A stretch of DNA of 64,000 bases from Paraburkholderia aromaticivorans (GCF_012689525.1 NZ_CP051515.1:868001-932000), one strand, 5' to 3'; counted from the first letter of the stretch, positions 10,815 to 20,129 are shown. The notes: generated by a model from the sequence alone, not told the origin. Numbers and translations are program-made.

Positions 10815-11181
10815 CAGGTAGCCCTCCAGCGCGGATTGCCCAGAACGCATAAGCGCGGCCGTTGATCGCCGCGGCGACTTCGCGCGATCGATGCCAAGGC
10901 CCTGTACTATATTGTTCAGCGGAAAACCGCCTTGGCGACCGGCGTGAGAGAATCCTGCCTATAAGCAGGTGCGAGGCGCGCCGGAATGTTCCATATGCGA
11001 ACATGCGGGAACCGGAAGCGGCAAAATATGGCGCTGCCATGCGGCCAATGGCCGAGGCAGCGGGTCCCTATATGCTCGGGGAACCGCCGCGTCGCAACGT
11101 GTCGTGCGGGTTGCTGTGACCCACGGCTGGCGGCCCGCCGCGGTTGTCCTCCAGCGGGGGCGTGACGAACCACGTGAAAAT
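10815..11181. other. Intergenic region with ATGTTC-N7-GAACAT inverted repeat
   Basis: No gene is seen in these 367 bases. A perfect 6-bp dyad ATGTTC (10986-10991) / GAACAT (10999-11004), spaced by 7, sits about 180 bp upstream of the response-regulator start. A small CCTGC-N6-GCAGG hairpin precedes it. Either may regulate the downstream two-component pair. Confidence 0.4.
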
Positions 11182-12144
11182 ATGAACAATTTTATTCGAC
11201 CACCTGTTCTCCATCCGTCGACGGTTGTTTTCGTGGATGACAACGACAGCTATCTCGACGCGCTGCGGCGTTTCTTTCCGGATAGCGCCACCAATCTGTT
11301 TTTTACGCGGCCTCAAACCGCGCTTGCCTTCATCCGTCAGCACGCTCGCGAGAATTCGCTGGAGTTCGCGCCGGCGTCGGCATGTGTGAGTGAGACGGGT
11401 TTTGAGCGCTACATGGAAACCGCGGCGGAACGGGATATCCTGGCCCGCGGCTCCCGTTTCGCGGAAGTCGCGGCGGTGGTCGTGGATTTCGACATGCCGG
11501 GCATGAACGGCGTGGAATTCCTCTCGTCCATCTCCAATCTGCGCTGCGCGAAAGTGCTGCTGACCGGGGTCGCGGACGAAACCGTCGCGGTCAAAGCCTT
11601 CAATGCGGGAATCGTCGATTTATACCTGAGAAAAACGGATACCGACTCCGCCAACCGGCTGGCCCATTTCCTGAAGGATGCCAAGGCCAGGCACTGTTCG
11701 GAAGGCGGCTGGCTTGCGTTGGGCGAGAACGGCATGACGTATTGCGACCCGCGAACGCGTAAAGTCATCGACGAGGTGGTGGCCGCGAACGGTATCGTCG
11801 AGTATTACTGGCGCCCGGAACAGGACGCCATTCTGATGTTCGATCGCGCCGGCAACCCGAGCGTTTTCGTCGCGTGGGCCGAGAACGACTGGATCTCGCA
11901 GGGCGAAATCGTCGCAGACGAGGACGGGCCGGCCGACCTTCTGAAGCAAATGGCGGTGCGCGAGGTGATGCCGATCTTCTGGCCGAACCTGGCCTATCGC
12001 TCCGGCATGACCGTCAGAACGCTGACCCCACGGACCATTCCGGGCTGGGATGACGTCTTCTATTGCTGGACCCCGATCGACAGGGCCGACGTGGGCATGG
12101 ACCTGATGACGTTCGCGCAATGGCGGAAGGAGCGGACTCGCTAA
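11182..12144 (+). CDS. Receiver-domain protein with unusual C-terminal domain (LqsR/PhcQ-like candidate)
   Basis: A 320-aa protein. The receiver region (about 12-165) opens with FVDDND, carries the acceptor Asp in VVDFDMPGMNG, and continues LLTGVADETVAVKAFNAGIVDLYLRK. It contains a roughly 40-residue insertion before the acceptor strand. The remaining 150 residues are an alpha/beta domain with no DNA-binding motif that I can see. The LTG-ADE-AV-AFN-G-ID pattern resembles my recollection of receivers paired with LqsS/CqsS/PhcS-type kinases; this is inference. It is followed directly by a 7-TM kinase, its likely partner. ATG 11182 is chosen because the receiver starts soon after. Confidence 0.8.
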   Translation: MNNFIRPPVLHPSTVVFVDDNDSYLDALRRFFPDSATNLFFTRPQTALAFIRQHARENSLEFAPASACVSETGFERYMETAAERDILARGSRFAEVAAVVVDFDMPGMNGVEFLSSISNLRCAKVLLTGVADETVAVKAFNAGIVDLYLRKTDTDSANRLAHFLKDAKARHCSEGGWLALGENGMTYCDPRTRKVIDEVVAANGIVEYYWRPEQDAILMFDRAGNPSVFVAWAENDWISQGEIVADEDGPADLLKQMAVREVMPIFWPNLAYRSGMTVRTLTPRTIPGWDDVFYCWTPIDRADVGMDLMTFAQWRKERTR

Positions 12145-12167
12145 AGTCTGCCGAGACGTTAAGCCAC

Positions 12168-13607
12168 ATGTACGCCATTCCGACTGCCTGCGTGTCCGCG
12201 ATGTTCGTGGTGTTCGGCCTATACGTACTGATTACGCAAGGCGCGACGCGTTTGTTCACGCCGTTCATCCTGATGTGCGTCTCGACCTTCGCCTGGCAAG
12301 GCGCATGGACGCTGCTGTTCCAGACGGACAACCCGCACACCGCGGACCTGCTGGTCAGAGGCGGCTATCTCTTCATTCTTTTTCTGCCGACAACCTTCTA
12401 CCACTTCGTGACGGAGGTGGCGGCGCAGCGCCGTGAGCGGCCGATATTGCTCGCGTCGTACGGTCTGTGTTTCGTCCTCGCGATACTGCTGCCCGGTAAC
12501 GAAGTGGTGGCGGGCTATCAGCATTTCTTCTTCGGCTACTATCCGGTCGCCGGGCCGCTGCATCCGTTGCATGTCGTGCAGACTGTGTTGCTGGCCGGCC
12601 GCAGCGCGCAGCTTCTGCTCGCCGCGCGCCAGAAGGCGGAGGGCGACGCGCGGCGGCGCCTCGATCTGTGTCTGGCGAGCCTGTGTTTGTACTCGTTTGC
12701 CGCGATGGATTACGCGGTCAACTACGGCTTCGGATTCTATCCGCCGGGCGTCCTGTTCATTGGCCTGAGCCTCGGGCTGCTGGCGATCACCATCGTCCGC
12801 TATCACCTGATTCACCCCTATGCCGTGGCGGCGACCATCGCGCACGAAATTTCGACGCCGCTCGCCACCATCGGCATGCACGCCGACGAAATCGCCAGCG
12901 TATGGGGGCATGTGTTCAAAGGGTATCGGACGGCCGTCACGCACGGGCTGTATGACGATCACGACGAGTCCGGACAGTCCGAACGCATCGGCCAGCTTGC
13001 GACCGCGATCCGGCGCGAAGTCTCCGGCACCAGCGCGATGGTCGAAATGGCGCTCGCGTCTTTCACGCTCGATCGTCTGGACCGCGGCGGCTTCAGCCGG
13101 CATTCCGTGCACCAGTGCGTGATGTCGGCGCTGGAGCGGTATCCGTTCAGCGGCGACGAGCGTGAGCGTGTCACGGTGATGCCCATCGACCTCGCCATGT
13201 CTTTTTCGGGCTCGGATACGGTCGTGGTTTTCGTGCTGTTCAATCTGCTAAAAAACGCGTTGCATGCCATTCGCGTGGGCGGCGATGGCGAGATCACGAT
13301 CAGCGCCGTTCGGGATCAGGACTTCTGCGTGCTGCAATTCCGTGACACCGGGCCGGGCATCGCGCCCGACGTCCTGCCCTATATCTTCGACGCCTTCTTC
13401 ACGACCAAGCGGCACGGCAGCGGTGCGGGCATGGGACTCGCGTTCTGCCGTCGCGCGACGGAGCTGCTGGGCGGCAGCATCGAGTGCAGTTCGATACGCG
13501 GCATCCATACGACCTTCACCGTGCGGTTGCCGGCACCGGACACGCCCGCCGATCGCGCACTGCGCAAGACACCTGCGCGTTCGCCACGCCGGCGTCAGAG
13601 CCAATAG
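12168..13607 (+). CDS. Seven-TM histidine kinase (candidate quorum-signal-type sensor)
   Basis: About 479 aa. Seven hydrophobic segments occupy the first 220 residues, starting with IPTACVSAMFVVFGLYVLI and ending with LFIGLSLGLLAITIV. They are followed by an H-box with IAHEISTPLATIG and an HATPase domain: N box NLLKNALHAI, G1 DTGPGIAPD, F box FDAFFTTK and G2 GSGAGMGLAFC. There is no receiver or periplasmic loop domain, so a ligand would bind within the membrane part. The start is uncertain: ATG 12168 begins at the first helix, while ATG 12120 would overlap the previous gene. It is cotranscribed with the receiver gene. Pairing with hydrophobic autoinducers is a hypothesis. Confidence 0.8.
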   Translation: MYAIPTACVSAMFVVFGLYVLITQGATRLFTPFILMCVSTFAWQGAWTLLFQTDNPHTADLLVRGGYLFILFLPTTFYHFVTEVAAQRRERPILLASYGLCFVLAILLPGNEVVAGYQHFFFGYYPVAGPLHPLHVVQTVLLAGRSAQLLLAARQKAEGDARRRLDLCLASLCLYSFAAMDYAVNYGFGFYPPGVLFIGLSLGLLAITIVRYHLIHPYAVAATIAHEISTPLATIGMHADEIASVWGHVFKGYRTAVTHGLYDDHDESGQSERIGQLATAIRREVSGTSAMVEMALASFTLDRLDRGGFSRHSVHQCVMSALERYPFSGDERERVTVMPIDLAMSFSGSDTVVVFVLFNLLKNALHAIRVGGDGEITISAVRDQDFCVLQFRDTGPGIAPDVLPYIFDAFFTTKRHGSGAGMGLAFCRRATELLGGSIECSSIRGIHTTFTVRLPAPDTPADRALRKTPARSPRRRQSQ

Positions 13608-13668
13608 ATAGCCCACAGGTTGAAAGCGGTGGCCGTTGCGATTGACTATCCGGCGGCCTGAACGAGTG

Positions 13669-14634
13669 CTAACCACCGGCCGCGGACGACGACGGCGTCG
13701 CATGGGCGGACAGAAAACGGCACACCTCCGCGTGGAACCGCTGTACGCCGGGGCTCGACTCGATGGCGCGCCAGCATCCATGCACGAGCCCGGCGCCGAT
13801 CAGGAGCCGCGCCTCGCCACCGGCCGCGTTGATACGCTCGGCAAACACGCGCGCGTCGTCCCTCAACGGATCATGTTCGACGCCGATCGCCAGCGTCGGC
13901 GGCAGGCCGTCGTAGCGCGTCGCATCGAGCGGGATCGTCCACGCGGGGTAGGGCGGGTGGGTGCCCCAATACAGATCACGGAACGCATGAACGTCGGTTA
14001 GCTTGAGCATCGGCGCGTGCGCTTCGCTTTCGCGCGCGGGCAACTGCGGCTCGGTGCCGAGCATCGGATAAACCAGCACAAGGCCGCTTATGCCTTGGAC
14101 CGCGTCGTCGCGCAGCCGCATCGCTACGCTGGCCGCCAGCGTGGCGCCGGCGCTGTCGCCTGCCAGTTGCAGCGGAGCGCCGGCACGCAGATCGAACGGC
14201 AAGCGCCCTGCCAAAGCGGCGAGCGTGACCTCCATGCAATCGTCATGCGCGGCCGGCGCGGGGTGTTCGGGAGCCAGCCGGTAGTCGACCGCGATCACAT
14301 CGAGACCGGTGTCCGCGGCAAGGCGTGCGGTCACGAGCTGATGGCTGTCCAGCGAGCCGAGCACGAAGCCGCCGCCGTGAAAGTACAGCACGGCGCCACG
14401 CGCCGCCTCATGACGCCTTGCACGGTTCCGGTACAGCCGCAGCGCGATCGAATGGCCGGCACCGGTGTGGAACTCGGCGTCCTGCGTCACGACTTCATCC
14501 GGCAACGCGGGGGTGACCGTCGCGGCGTACTGGTCGTAAATCTTGCGCTGTTCAGCCGGCGTCAACGAAGTCGAATGCCCCGGATAAATTGCGGCGGCTC
14601 TTTCGATGAACGAGGCCATCTCTGGCTCAAGCAT
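13669..14634 (-). CDS. HSL-family alpha/beta hydrolase, probable short-chain acylcarnitine hydrolase (HocS-like)
   Basis: A 321-aa esterase of the hormone-sensitive-lipase family. The oxyanion motif HGGGFVLGS, nucleophile motif GDSAGAT, Asp in VEHDPLRDDA and His in GLVHGCW are all present. No signal peptide, so cytosolic. ATG 14634 is preferred over a GTG at 14646 because GGGAG lies five bases upstream. It overlaps the end of cdhB by 8 bp and is the last gene of the carnitine operon. In Pseudomonas the comparable operon includes HocS, which hydrolyses O-acylcarnitines to carnitine; the same role is inferred here from position and family. Confidence 0.85.
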   Translation of the reverse strand: MLEPEMASFIERAAAIYPGHSTSLTPAEQRKIYDQYAATVTPALPDEVVTQDAEFHTGAGHSIALRLYRNRARRHEAARGAVLYFHGGGFVLGSLDSHQLVTARLAADTGLDVIAVDYRLAPEHPAPAAHDDCMEVTLAALAGRLPFDLRAGAPLQLAGDSAGATLAASVAMRLRDDAVQGISGLVLVYPMLGTEPQLPARESEAHAPMLKLTDVHAFRDLYWGTHPPYPAWTIPLDATRYDGLPPTLAIGVEHDPLRDDARVFAERINAAGGEARLLIGAGLVHGCWRAIESSPGVQRFHAEVCRFLSAHATPSSSAAGG

Positions 14635-15235
14635 GTCCACTCCCACTCGGCTTCGTCTTCGCGGGCAAGCCGATCACGCGGCCGGCAAACGCGGCGGGCG
14701 GCAGTGCGGCATGCGCGTCGGTCAATGCCCGCACGTGCGCCGCGACATCCGGATCGAATGCGGCGGCGCGTGGGCCGGCGGTGTCCACGTGCAGCAACAT
14801 CTGCTCGCCTGCTGCCACCGGTTCGCCGCCATCGCCGGTGAACATCTCGAGGTACAGATGCAGCCGCTTCGCATCGTGCCCGAGCACGCGCATGTCGACG
14901 CGCACCTGCGCGCCTTCCTTGATCTCGTGCAGATAGTTGATATGCGCTTCGAGCGTGTAGATCGAGCGCCGGCGTTTCTTGCGCACGGTGTCCGGCAAAC
15001 CGATCAGGTCGATCAGGGCGTCGGTCGCGAAGCTGAAGATCAGCATGTAGAACGCGTCGCGCAAATGGCCGTTGTAATCGACCCATTCGGGGCGAACCGT
15101 GTCGCGATAGTTAGGGAGGGCAGCGGCTTGTGGCGTCGGCAAAATCGTCTCCGTTGTTCGTATCAAAGGCGGCTGCGCGTGGGGCCATGCGACGCCAACG
15201 CGTGACGCGGGTGGCTTCCGCGCTCTTTGGTCCAT
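14627..15235 (-). CDS. cdhB: Betainyl-CoA thioesterase of carnitine degradation (CdhB-like)
   Basis: A hotdog-fold thioesterase with RPEWVDYNGHLRDAFYM carrying the catalytic-type Asp, then FSFATDALIDLIG and THINYL-like EAHINYLHE. In carnitine catabolism it releases glycine betaine from betainyl-CoA. The ATG at 15235 gives 202 aa. A TTG at 15142, preceded by CGGAG with five-base spacing, would give 171 aa, nearer the usual size, so the first 31 residues may not be translated. It lies 48 bp after cdhA and overlaps the HocS-like gene. Confidence 0.87.
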   Translation of the reverse strand: MDQRARKPPASRVGVAWPHAQPPLIRTTETILPTPQAAALPNYRDTVRPEWVDYNGHLRDAFYMLIFSFATDALIDLIGLPDTVRKKRRRSIYTLEAHINYLHEIKEGAQVRVDMRVLGHDAKRLHLYLEMFTGDGGEPVAAGEQMLLHVDTAGPRAAAFDPDVAAHVRALTDAHAALPPAAFAGRVIGLPAKTKPSGSGHA

Positions 15236-15283
15236 CCGCGCTTTCCCGCTTCCGCGGCCCCCGTGCCTTTTGCGCGTACGGCA

Positions 15284-16249
15284 TCAATCAGAAGGCTGCA
15301 TGCCATGCCGCGCCTTCGCCTCCGCAATCGCCGCCAGCACGCTCGTAATGCAATCGTCGCGGTAACGTTCGAGCTGTTTGATCGAGCGCGGCCCGACCTG
15401 TTCGGCCGTGCCGTCCACGACGCGATCGATCAGCTCGTCCGTCAGCTTAGGCGCTACCAGTTTAGTCCAGGGCAACTCCAGCGCGGGTCCGAATTGCTGC
15501 ATGAAATGGCGCATGCCCGCCTCGCCGCCCGCCAGCGTGTACGTCAGGAACGTGCCCATGAACGACCAGCGGATGCCCGCACCGAAGCGGATCGCGTCGT
15601 CGATTTCGCCCGTGGTCGCGACGCCTTCGTTGACCAGATGCAACGCCTCGCGCCACAGCGCTTCCAACAGGCGGTCGGCGATGAAGCCCGGCACTTCCTT
15701 GCGAACCCGCAGCGGCCGCATCGAAAGCGCACGATACACCTGCAGCGCGGCGTCGATGGTTTCCGGCGCGGTGCGTTCGCCGCCCAGCACTTCGACGAGC
15801 GGCAACAGATACACCGGATTGAACGGATGCCCGACGATGCAACGCTGCGGATTCAACGCCCGCGCGTAAAAATCGCTCGGCAGGAGACCCGACGTCGACG
15901 AAGCGATGATCGCATCCGGCTTGGCCGCGCGGCTGATCTGTTCGTGCAGCGAGAGCTTCAATTCCTCTCGCTCAGGCGCGCTTTCCTGAATGAAATCCGC
16001 TGGCCCGACGCAGGCTTCGATCGTCTCGACGAAGCGCAATCGCTCGGGCGACGCGCCCGCGGCGAGCCCCACGCGCTGCAGCGCCGGCCATGCGTTCGCG
16101 ACGTTCTCGCGCAACTGCTTCTCGGCACCCGGCGCCGGGTCCCACGCGATGACATCGAGCCCATGCGCGAGCGCGCGCGCCACCCAGCCGCTGCCGATCA
16201 CGCCCACGCCGATTGCCGCGAATGTTTTGATATCGACGATCACTGCCAT
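15284..16249 (-). CDS. cdhA: L-carnitine dehydrogenase
   Basis: A 321-aa NAD-dependent dehydrogenase of the 3-hydroxyacyl-CoA dehydrogenase fold, oxidising L-carnitine to 3-dehydrocarnitine. The nucleotide-binding glycines are in [15 protein letters not shown] and the acidic ribose contact is in VIAWDP. The catalytic region is [13 protein letters not shown] and [15 protein letters not shown], with His of the HPFNP motif and Glu in EVLGG. The C-terminal dimerisation helices ([15 protein letters not shown]...) are present. Unlike fadB-type proteins it stands alone. It sits between the BKACE gene and the thioesterase, in the order expected for the pathway. Confidence 0.92.
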   Translation of the reverse strand: MAVIVDIKTFAAIGVGVIGSGWVARALAHGLDVIAWDPAPGAEKQLRENVANAWPALQRVGLAAGASPERLRFVETIEACVGPADFIQESAPEREELKLSLHEQISRAAKPDAIIASSTSGLLPSDFYARALNPQRCIVGHPFNPVYLLPLVEVLGGERTAPETIDAALQVYRALSMRPLRVRKEVPGFIADRLLEALWREALHLVNEGVATTGEIDDAIRFGAGIRWSFMGTFLTYTLAGGEAGMRHFMQQFGPALELPWTKLVAPKLTDELIDRVVDGTAEQVGPRSIKQLERYRDDCITSVLAAIAEAKARHGMQPSD

Positions 16250-16313
16250 TGCTGATGTTTCCTTTGCCTATGTATTGTCTGGTTTCGAAGCGAGTTGCAT
16301 CGAGCGGGGTGAA

Positions 16314-17243
16314 TCAAACGTACTGTCCCGCCGCACGGCGCTCCAATTGACGTTCGCCACGCGCGGGCAGACCCAGCTTGCGGCGCCCCTCAGCGGGCGT
16401 CAGCGCGCGTGCGCCGAGCCGTTCGATGATTTCGACCGCGCGTTGCACCAGCGTGCCGTTCGTCGCGGGCACACCTCTGTCGAGCCAGATGTTGTCTTCG
16501 AGGCCGACGCGCACGTGGCCGCCGAGCAGCATCGCCTGCGCGACCATCGGCATCTGCATGCGGCCGATGCCGAAGCCGGCCCATTGCGCGCCGGGCGGCA
16601 GGTTGTCGGCCATCGCTTTCATGGTCGTGGTGTCGGCGGGCGCGCCCCAGGGAATGCCAAGGCATATCTGGAACAGTGGCGGCGCGTCGAGCAGGCCTTC
16701 CTTGAGCAATTGCTTCGCGAACCACAAGTGGCCGGTATCGAAGATCTCCAGTTCAGGCTTGACGCCGAGTTCCTGGATGCGCTGCGCGCCGGCCCGCAAT
16801 TGCGCGGGCGTCGATACATAGATGTAGTCGCCGTCGCCGAAATTGAGCGTGCCGCAATCGAGTGTGCAGATTTCCGGCAGCAATTCCTCGACATGGGCGA
16901 GGCGCGTGAGGCCGCCGACCAGATCGGTGCCTGCGCCGAAGCGCATCGGGTCTTCGCCCGTACCGATCTCCAGATCGCCGCCCATGCCGGCCGTCAGGTT
17001 GATGATCACGTCCGTGCCCGACGAGCGAATGCGGTCGACGACCTCGCGATACAGCTGTGGATCGCGGCTGCCGCGTCCGGTTTTTGGGTCGCGCACGTGG
17101 CAATGCGCAACGGTGGCGCCGGCCTTCGCGGCTTCGATGGCGGCCTCGGCGATCTGCTTCGGCGTGACGGGAATGGCCGGATGCTTGCCGACGGTATCGC
17201 CTGCGCCGGTGACCGCGCAGGTCACGATGACTTCATGATTCAT
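16314..17243 (-). CDS. cdhC: 3-dehydrocarnitine cleavage enzyme (BKACE/DUF849 family)
   Basis: A 309-aa TIM-barrel beta-keto acid cleavage enzyme. It condenses 3-dehydrocarnitine with acetyl-CoA, giving betainyl-CoA and acetoacetate. The metal ligands are visible as His in AHCHVRD and the Glu of [17 protein letters not shown] and [12 protein letters not shown] are typical of the family. ATG 17243 is chosen because the first strand ([14 protein letters not shown]) follows immediately and AGGAA lies upstream. The gene is 45 bp downstream of caiX and upstream of carnitine dehydrogenase. Confidence 0.92.
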   Translation of the reverse strand: MNHEVIVTCAVTGAGDTVGKHPAIPVTPKQIAEAAIEAAKAGATVAHCHVRDPKTGRGSRDPQLYREVVDRIRSSGTDVIINLTAGMGGDLEIGTGEDPMRFGAGTDLVGGLTRLAHVEELLPEICTLDCGTLNFGDGDYIYVSTPAQLRAGAQRIQELGVKPELEIFDTGHLWFAKQLLKEGLLDAPPLFQICLGIPWGAPADTTTMKAMADNLPPGAQWAGFGIGRMQMPMVAQAMLLGGHVRVGLEDNIWLDRGVPATNGTLVQRAVEIIERLGARALTPAEGRRKLGLPARGERQLERRAAGQYV

Positions 17244-17288
17244 GCGAGCTGGTTCCTGTGGATTGAAATGCGCGACGGTCGGTTGCAA

Positions 17289-18242
17289 TCAAAGACCGAG
17301 ATAGGCTTTGACCGCGAGCAAGCCGTCCTTGCCGTCGTAGGTCTTCACGCCGGCAAGCCATGCGTCGAGTACTTGCGGGTTTTTCTTCAGATACGCCTTG
17401 GCGGCATCGGCGGGTTTTTCCTTGTTCATGACTGATTGCATGACCACGTTTTCGAGCTGCGTCGAAAAGCGCAGATTGCTCACGAGCTTCCCCGCGTTCG
17501 GGCAGCGTGTCAGAAAGTCGGGGGACGTCAGCGTATAAACGCGTGCTTCGCCGTCGTTCGGACCGAATACGCCGTCGCTGCCGGTGAGATATTTCATATC
17601 GATCTGGATGTTCATCGGATGAGGTTCCCAGCCCAGAAAGACCACCCATTTCTTCTCGCGGATCGCGCGATCGACCGAGACCAGCATGCCCGCTTCACTC
17701 GATTCGATCAGCTTGAAACCGCCGAGGCCGAACTGATTGTTAGCGATCATCTTGAGGATCGCCGCGTTCGCGCTGCTGCCGGGCTCGATGCCGTAGATCT
17801 TGCCGTCGAGCTGATCGCGGTGTTTGGCGATGTCGGCGAATGTCTTCAGGCCCGCGTCGTATTCGTAGTTCGGCACCGCGAACGTGGCCTTGGCGCCGGT
17901 CAAATTAGGCGGCTGCAGCACCTGGATCGATTTCGAGTCGACGAACGGCGCGATCGCCTTTTCCTGCACCGGCCACCAGTAGCCGAGCGACACGTCGAGC
18001 TGTTTGCTCTTCAAGCCCGCGAACGAGATGGGTACGGAAGCGACGGTCGTCACCGGCTGATAGCCGAGTCCTTCGAACACGGTCGACGCGAGCGCGGTGG
18101 TCGAGGTGATATCGGTCCAGCCGATATCGGCGAAATGCACCGCGCGGCAGGCAGCGGGCTCCTGAGCCGAGGCTGGCGCCGTGGCGACGGCGGCCGCCAG
18201 GCACGCAAGATGGGCAAGCAGGGCTTTGATGCGTAACTTCAT
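17289..18242 (-). CDS. caiX: Carnitine/betaine ABC-transporter substrate-binding protein (CaiX-like)
   Basis: A 317-aa periplasmic protein of the OpuAC/ProX glycine-betaine-binding fold. The signal peptide ends at ASAQ (about residue 26). The mature part shows VHFADIGWTDITSTTALAS, SLGYWWPVQEKAI and VVFLGWEPHPMN; these Trp residues form the quaternary-amine aromatic box in the family. ATG 18242 has an AGAGGG SD. It leads the carnitine operon, so carnitine is the likely ligand. No permease or ATPase is adjacent, so it probably feeds a shared betaine ABC transporter encoded elsewhere, as known for CaiX in Pseudomonas. Confidence 0.9.
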   Translation of the reverse strand: MKLRIKALLAHLACLAAAVATAPASAQEPAACRAVHFADIGWTDITSTTALASTVFEGLGYQPVTTVASVPISFAGLKSKQLDVSLGYWWPVQEKAIAPFVDSKSIQVLQPPNLTGAKATFAVPNYEYDAGLKTFADIAKHRDQLDGKIYGIEPGSSANAAILKMIANNQFGLGGFKLIESSEAGMLVSVDRAIREKKWVVFLGWEPHPMNIQIDMKYLTGSDGVFGPNDGEARVYTLTSPDFLTRCPNAGKLVSNLRFSTQLENVVMQSVMNKEKPADAAKAYLKKNPQVLDAWLAGVKTYDGKDGLLAVKAYLGL

Positions 18243-18589
18243 GACGTTCCCTCTTCTGACACGGGTGACAGCGTGTTTCGAACCGGGCCGCGCCTGAGCC
18301 AACGAAAAGCAGGCGAAGCGGCCCCCGGACATGCGATACGGCTTGTGTAATGCGTGACTGCACGAATGACGTAACGTTAATGCCCCATATTCCCGCCAAA
18401 GCGACCGCCAGCGACCCGTTCTTGCTTCCACGCGACAATGAGGGAAAACCTGCGTCGTCCCGCCCTGCGGCGCAACATCGGTCGATGCGGCAATTTTGGC
18501 GTGCCTTGCCGGCTCGGCTGCTGCTTGCTACGCTCGCCGGGAACCCGCCCGCGCCTGCGTTTTTTGTCTCCTGATCGAGTCTGAGCACG
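18243..18589. promoter_or_regulatory. Divergent control region between caiX and cdhR
   Basis: These 347 bases lie between the divergent carnitine operon and its regulator. No ORF of merit is seen. A binding site for the CdhR-like regulator is expected here, but I did not identify a clear repeat. Confidence 0.5.
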
Positions 18590-19603
18590 ATGCCCGAAGA
18601 TATGTCGTTCCTGCTGCTGCCGGGCTTTTCGGCGATCGGTTTCATGTCAGCGGTGGAACCGTTGCGCGTGGCGAACCGCTTCCGTGGCGATCTGTACCGC
18701 TGGCGCATTTTGAGTCTCGATGGCGCGCCGGTCGCCGCCAGCAACGGCATTTCAATCAATGCGGATGCCGCCATCGGCGACGTCGACGCGGCGCGGACGC
18801 TCTTCGTCGTCGCGGGCTTCGAGCCGCTCGCGTGCTACACGCGCGCACTGGGCGATCGTCTGAAACGCCTGGAGCGGGCGGGGGCGACGCTCGGTGGTAT
18901 CGACACCGGCAGCTTCGTACTCGCGGAAGCCGGGCTGCTCGGCGGCGCGGACAGTGTGACCGTGCATTGGGAAGCGCTGTCGGCGTTCCGCGAACGCTAT
19001 CCATCGTTGGACGCAAGTCAGGAGCTGTTCGAGATTGGCGCGCGGCGCATCACGTGCGCGGGCGGCACGGCGTCGATCGACATGATGCTCGACCTGATCG
19101 GCCGCGAGCATGGCGCCGCGCTGGCCTCGGCCGTCTCGGAGCAATTCGTGGTGAGCCGTATCCGGCAGCGTTCGGACCATCAGCGCATGGAGATCGCGGC
19201 GCGCTACGGCGTGCACAACCGCAAGCTGATTCAGGTGATTGGCGTGATGGAACAGCATATGGAGGAGCCGCTCACGCCGGACCAGCTCGCGCAGGAAATC
19301 GGCGTGACGCGGCGGCAACTGGAGCGGCTGTTCTGCGCCTCGCTGAAGGACACGCCGACGCATTTCTATCTGCAGTTACGCCTCACGCGTGCGCGCGAGC
19401 TGCTGCAACAGACCGACATGTCGATTACGTCGATTTGCGTGGCATGCGGATTCGAGTCGCCCTCGCATTTTTCACGGACGTATCGTGCGCGTTTCGGAGC
19501 GAGCCCGAGAAGTGACCGGCAGGCAACAGGCGGCCGAAATGCCGGTGAACTGGCGCCGTCGCAGGGGCGAAACCTGGCTTCCACGCCCCACTTAGCTCAT
19601 TAA
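18590..19603 (+). CDS. cdhR: GATase1/DJ-1-AraC regulator of carnitine catabolism (CdhR-like)
   Basis: A 337-aa activator. Residues about 1-190 form a DJ-1/PfpI-like domain (FLLLPGFSAIGFMSAVEPLRVAN, GGIDTGSFVLAEAGLL, CAGGTASIDMMLDLI). Residues about 215-315 form an AraC double helix-turn-helix (LTPDQLAQEIGVTRRQLERLF, then VACGFESPSHFSRTYRARFG). GbdR and CdhR of Pseudomonas have this architecture and sense betaine and carnitine. The gene diverges from caiX, which supports the CdhR assignment. The last 20 residues are low in conservation signals. Confidence 0.9.
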   Translation: MPEDMSFLLLPGFSAIGFMSAVEPLRVANRFRGDLYRWRILSLDGAPVAASNGISINADAAIGDVDAARTLFVVAGFEPLACYTRALGDRLKRLERAGATLGGIDTGSFVLAEAGLLGGADSVTVHWEALSAFRERYPSLDASQELFEIGARRITCAGGTASIDMMLDLIGREHGAALASAVSEQFVVSRIRQRSDHQRMEIAARYGVHNRKLIQVIGVMEQHMEEPLTPDQLAQEIGVTRRQLERLFCASLKDTPTHFYLQLRLTRARELLQQTDMSITSICVACGFESPSHFSRTYRARFGASPRSDRQATGGRNAGELAPSQGRNLASTPHLAH

Positions 19604-19724
19604 TCGCAACAGTGAATTCGTTGATCTGGGGTTTACCCTGGATAATCTGACTCCTAGACTGTCTCCATACGCTGCAGACACAGGTCCGCAGCATGGCAAA
19701 AAACAATCTCTGGAGGTAGTCATC

Positions 19725-20051
19725 ATGAAATCCCTGATCGAAGCCGTTGTTATCGCCGCGCTCATTTCCGCTCCGCTCGCCGCTTTTGCTCAATCGAATC
19801 AGCCGGTTACGCGCGCTCAAGTGCGCGCCGAGCTGGTCCAGCTGGAAAAGGCGGGCTACAACCCGGGCACCGCGAACGACGACGACTATCCGTCCAACAT
19901 TCAGGCTGCTGAAGCGCGCGTCGCCGCACAAAAGAGCGCTGCTCAGACGAGCGGTTATGGTTCGGCCACCAATGGTTCGTCGCAGGCAGGCGGCCATTCG
20001 GACACGACGAACAGCTCGTATTCGGCTCCGGTTGTTAACTACGGTCGTTAA
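19725..20051 (+). CDS. Exported DUF4148 protein
   Basis: A 108-aa secreted protein typical of Burkholderiaceae. The signal peptide MKSLIEAVVIAALISAPLAA is cut near AFAQ, then TRAQVRAELVQLEKAGYNPG, the DUF4148 core with its YP ending (DDDYPSNIQAAEARVAAQ), and a Ser/Gly-rich tail. The function is unknown in the family. A strong GGAGGT SD precedes the ATG. It is monocistronic and a hairpin follows 56 bp later. Confidence 0.88.
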   Translation: MKSLIEAVVIAALISAPLAAFAQSNQPVTRAQVRAELVQLEKAGYNPGTANDDDYPSNIQAAEARVAAQKSAAQTSGYGSATNGSSQAGGHSDTTNSSYSAPVVNYGR

Positions 20052-20106
20052 TCGATCGCGGAGTGTGTAGTAGCTGTAGTAGTAGTTGTAGCCGCGCGCT
20101 GGATTG

Positions 20107-20129
20107 GTTGTCACGCTGGTCGTGACAAC
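20107..20129. terminator. Perfect inverted repeat GTTGTCACG-N5-CGTGACAAC between convergent genes
   Basis: A nine-base perfect stem with a five-base loop lies between the DUF4148 gene and the convergent HxlR gene, overlapping the HxlR stop. It could serve both directions. No T-tract follows, so a protein-binding site is an alternative. Confidence 0.5.
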
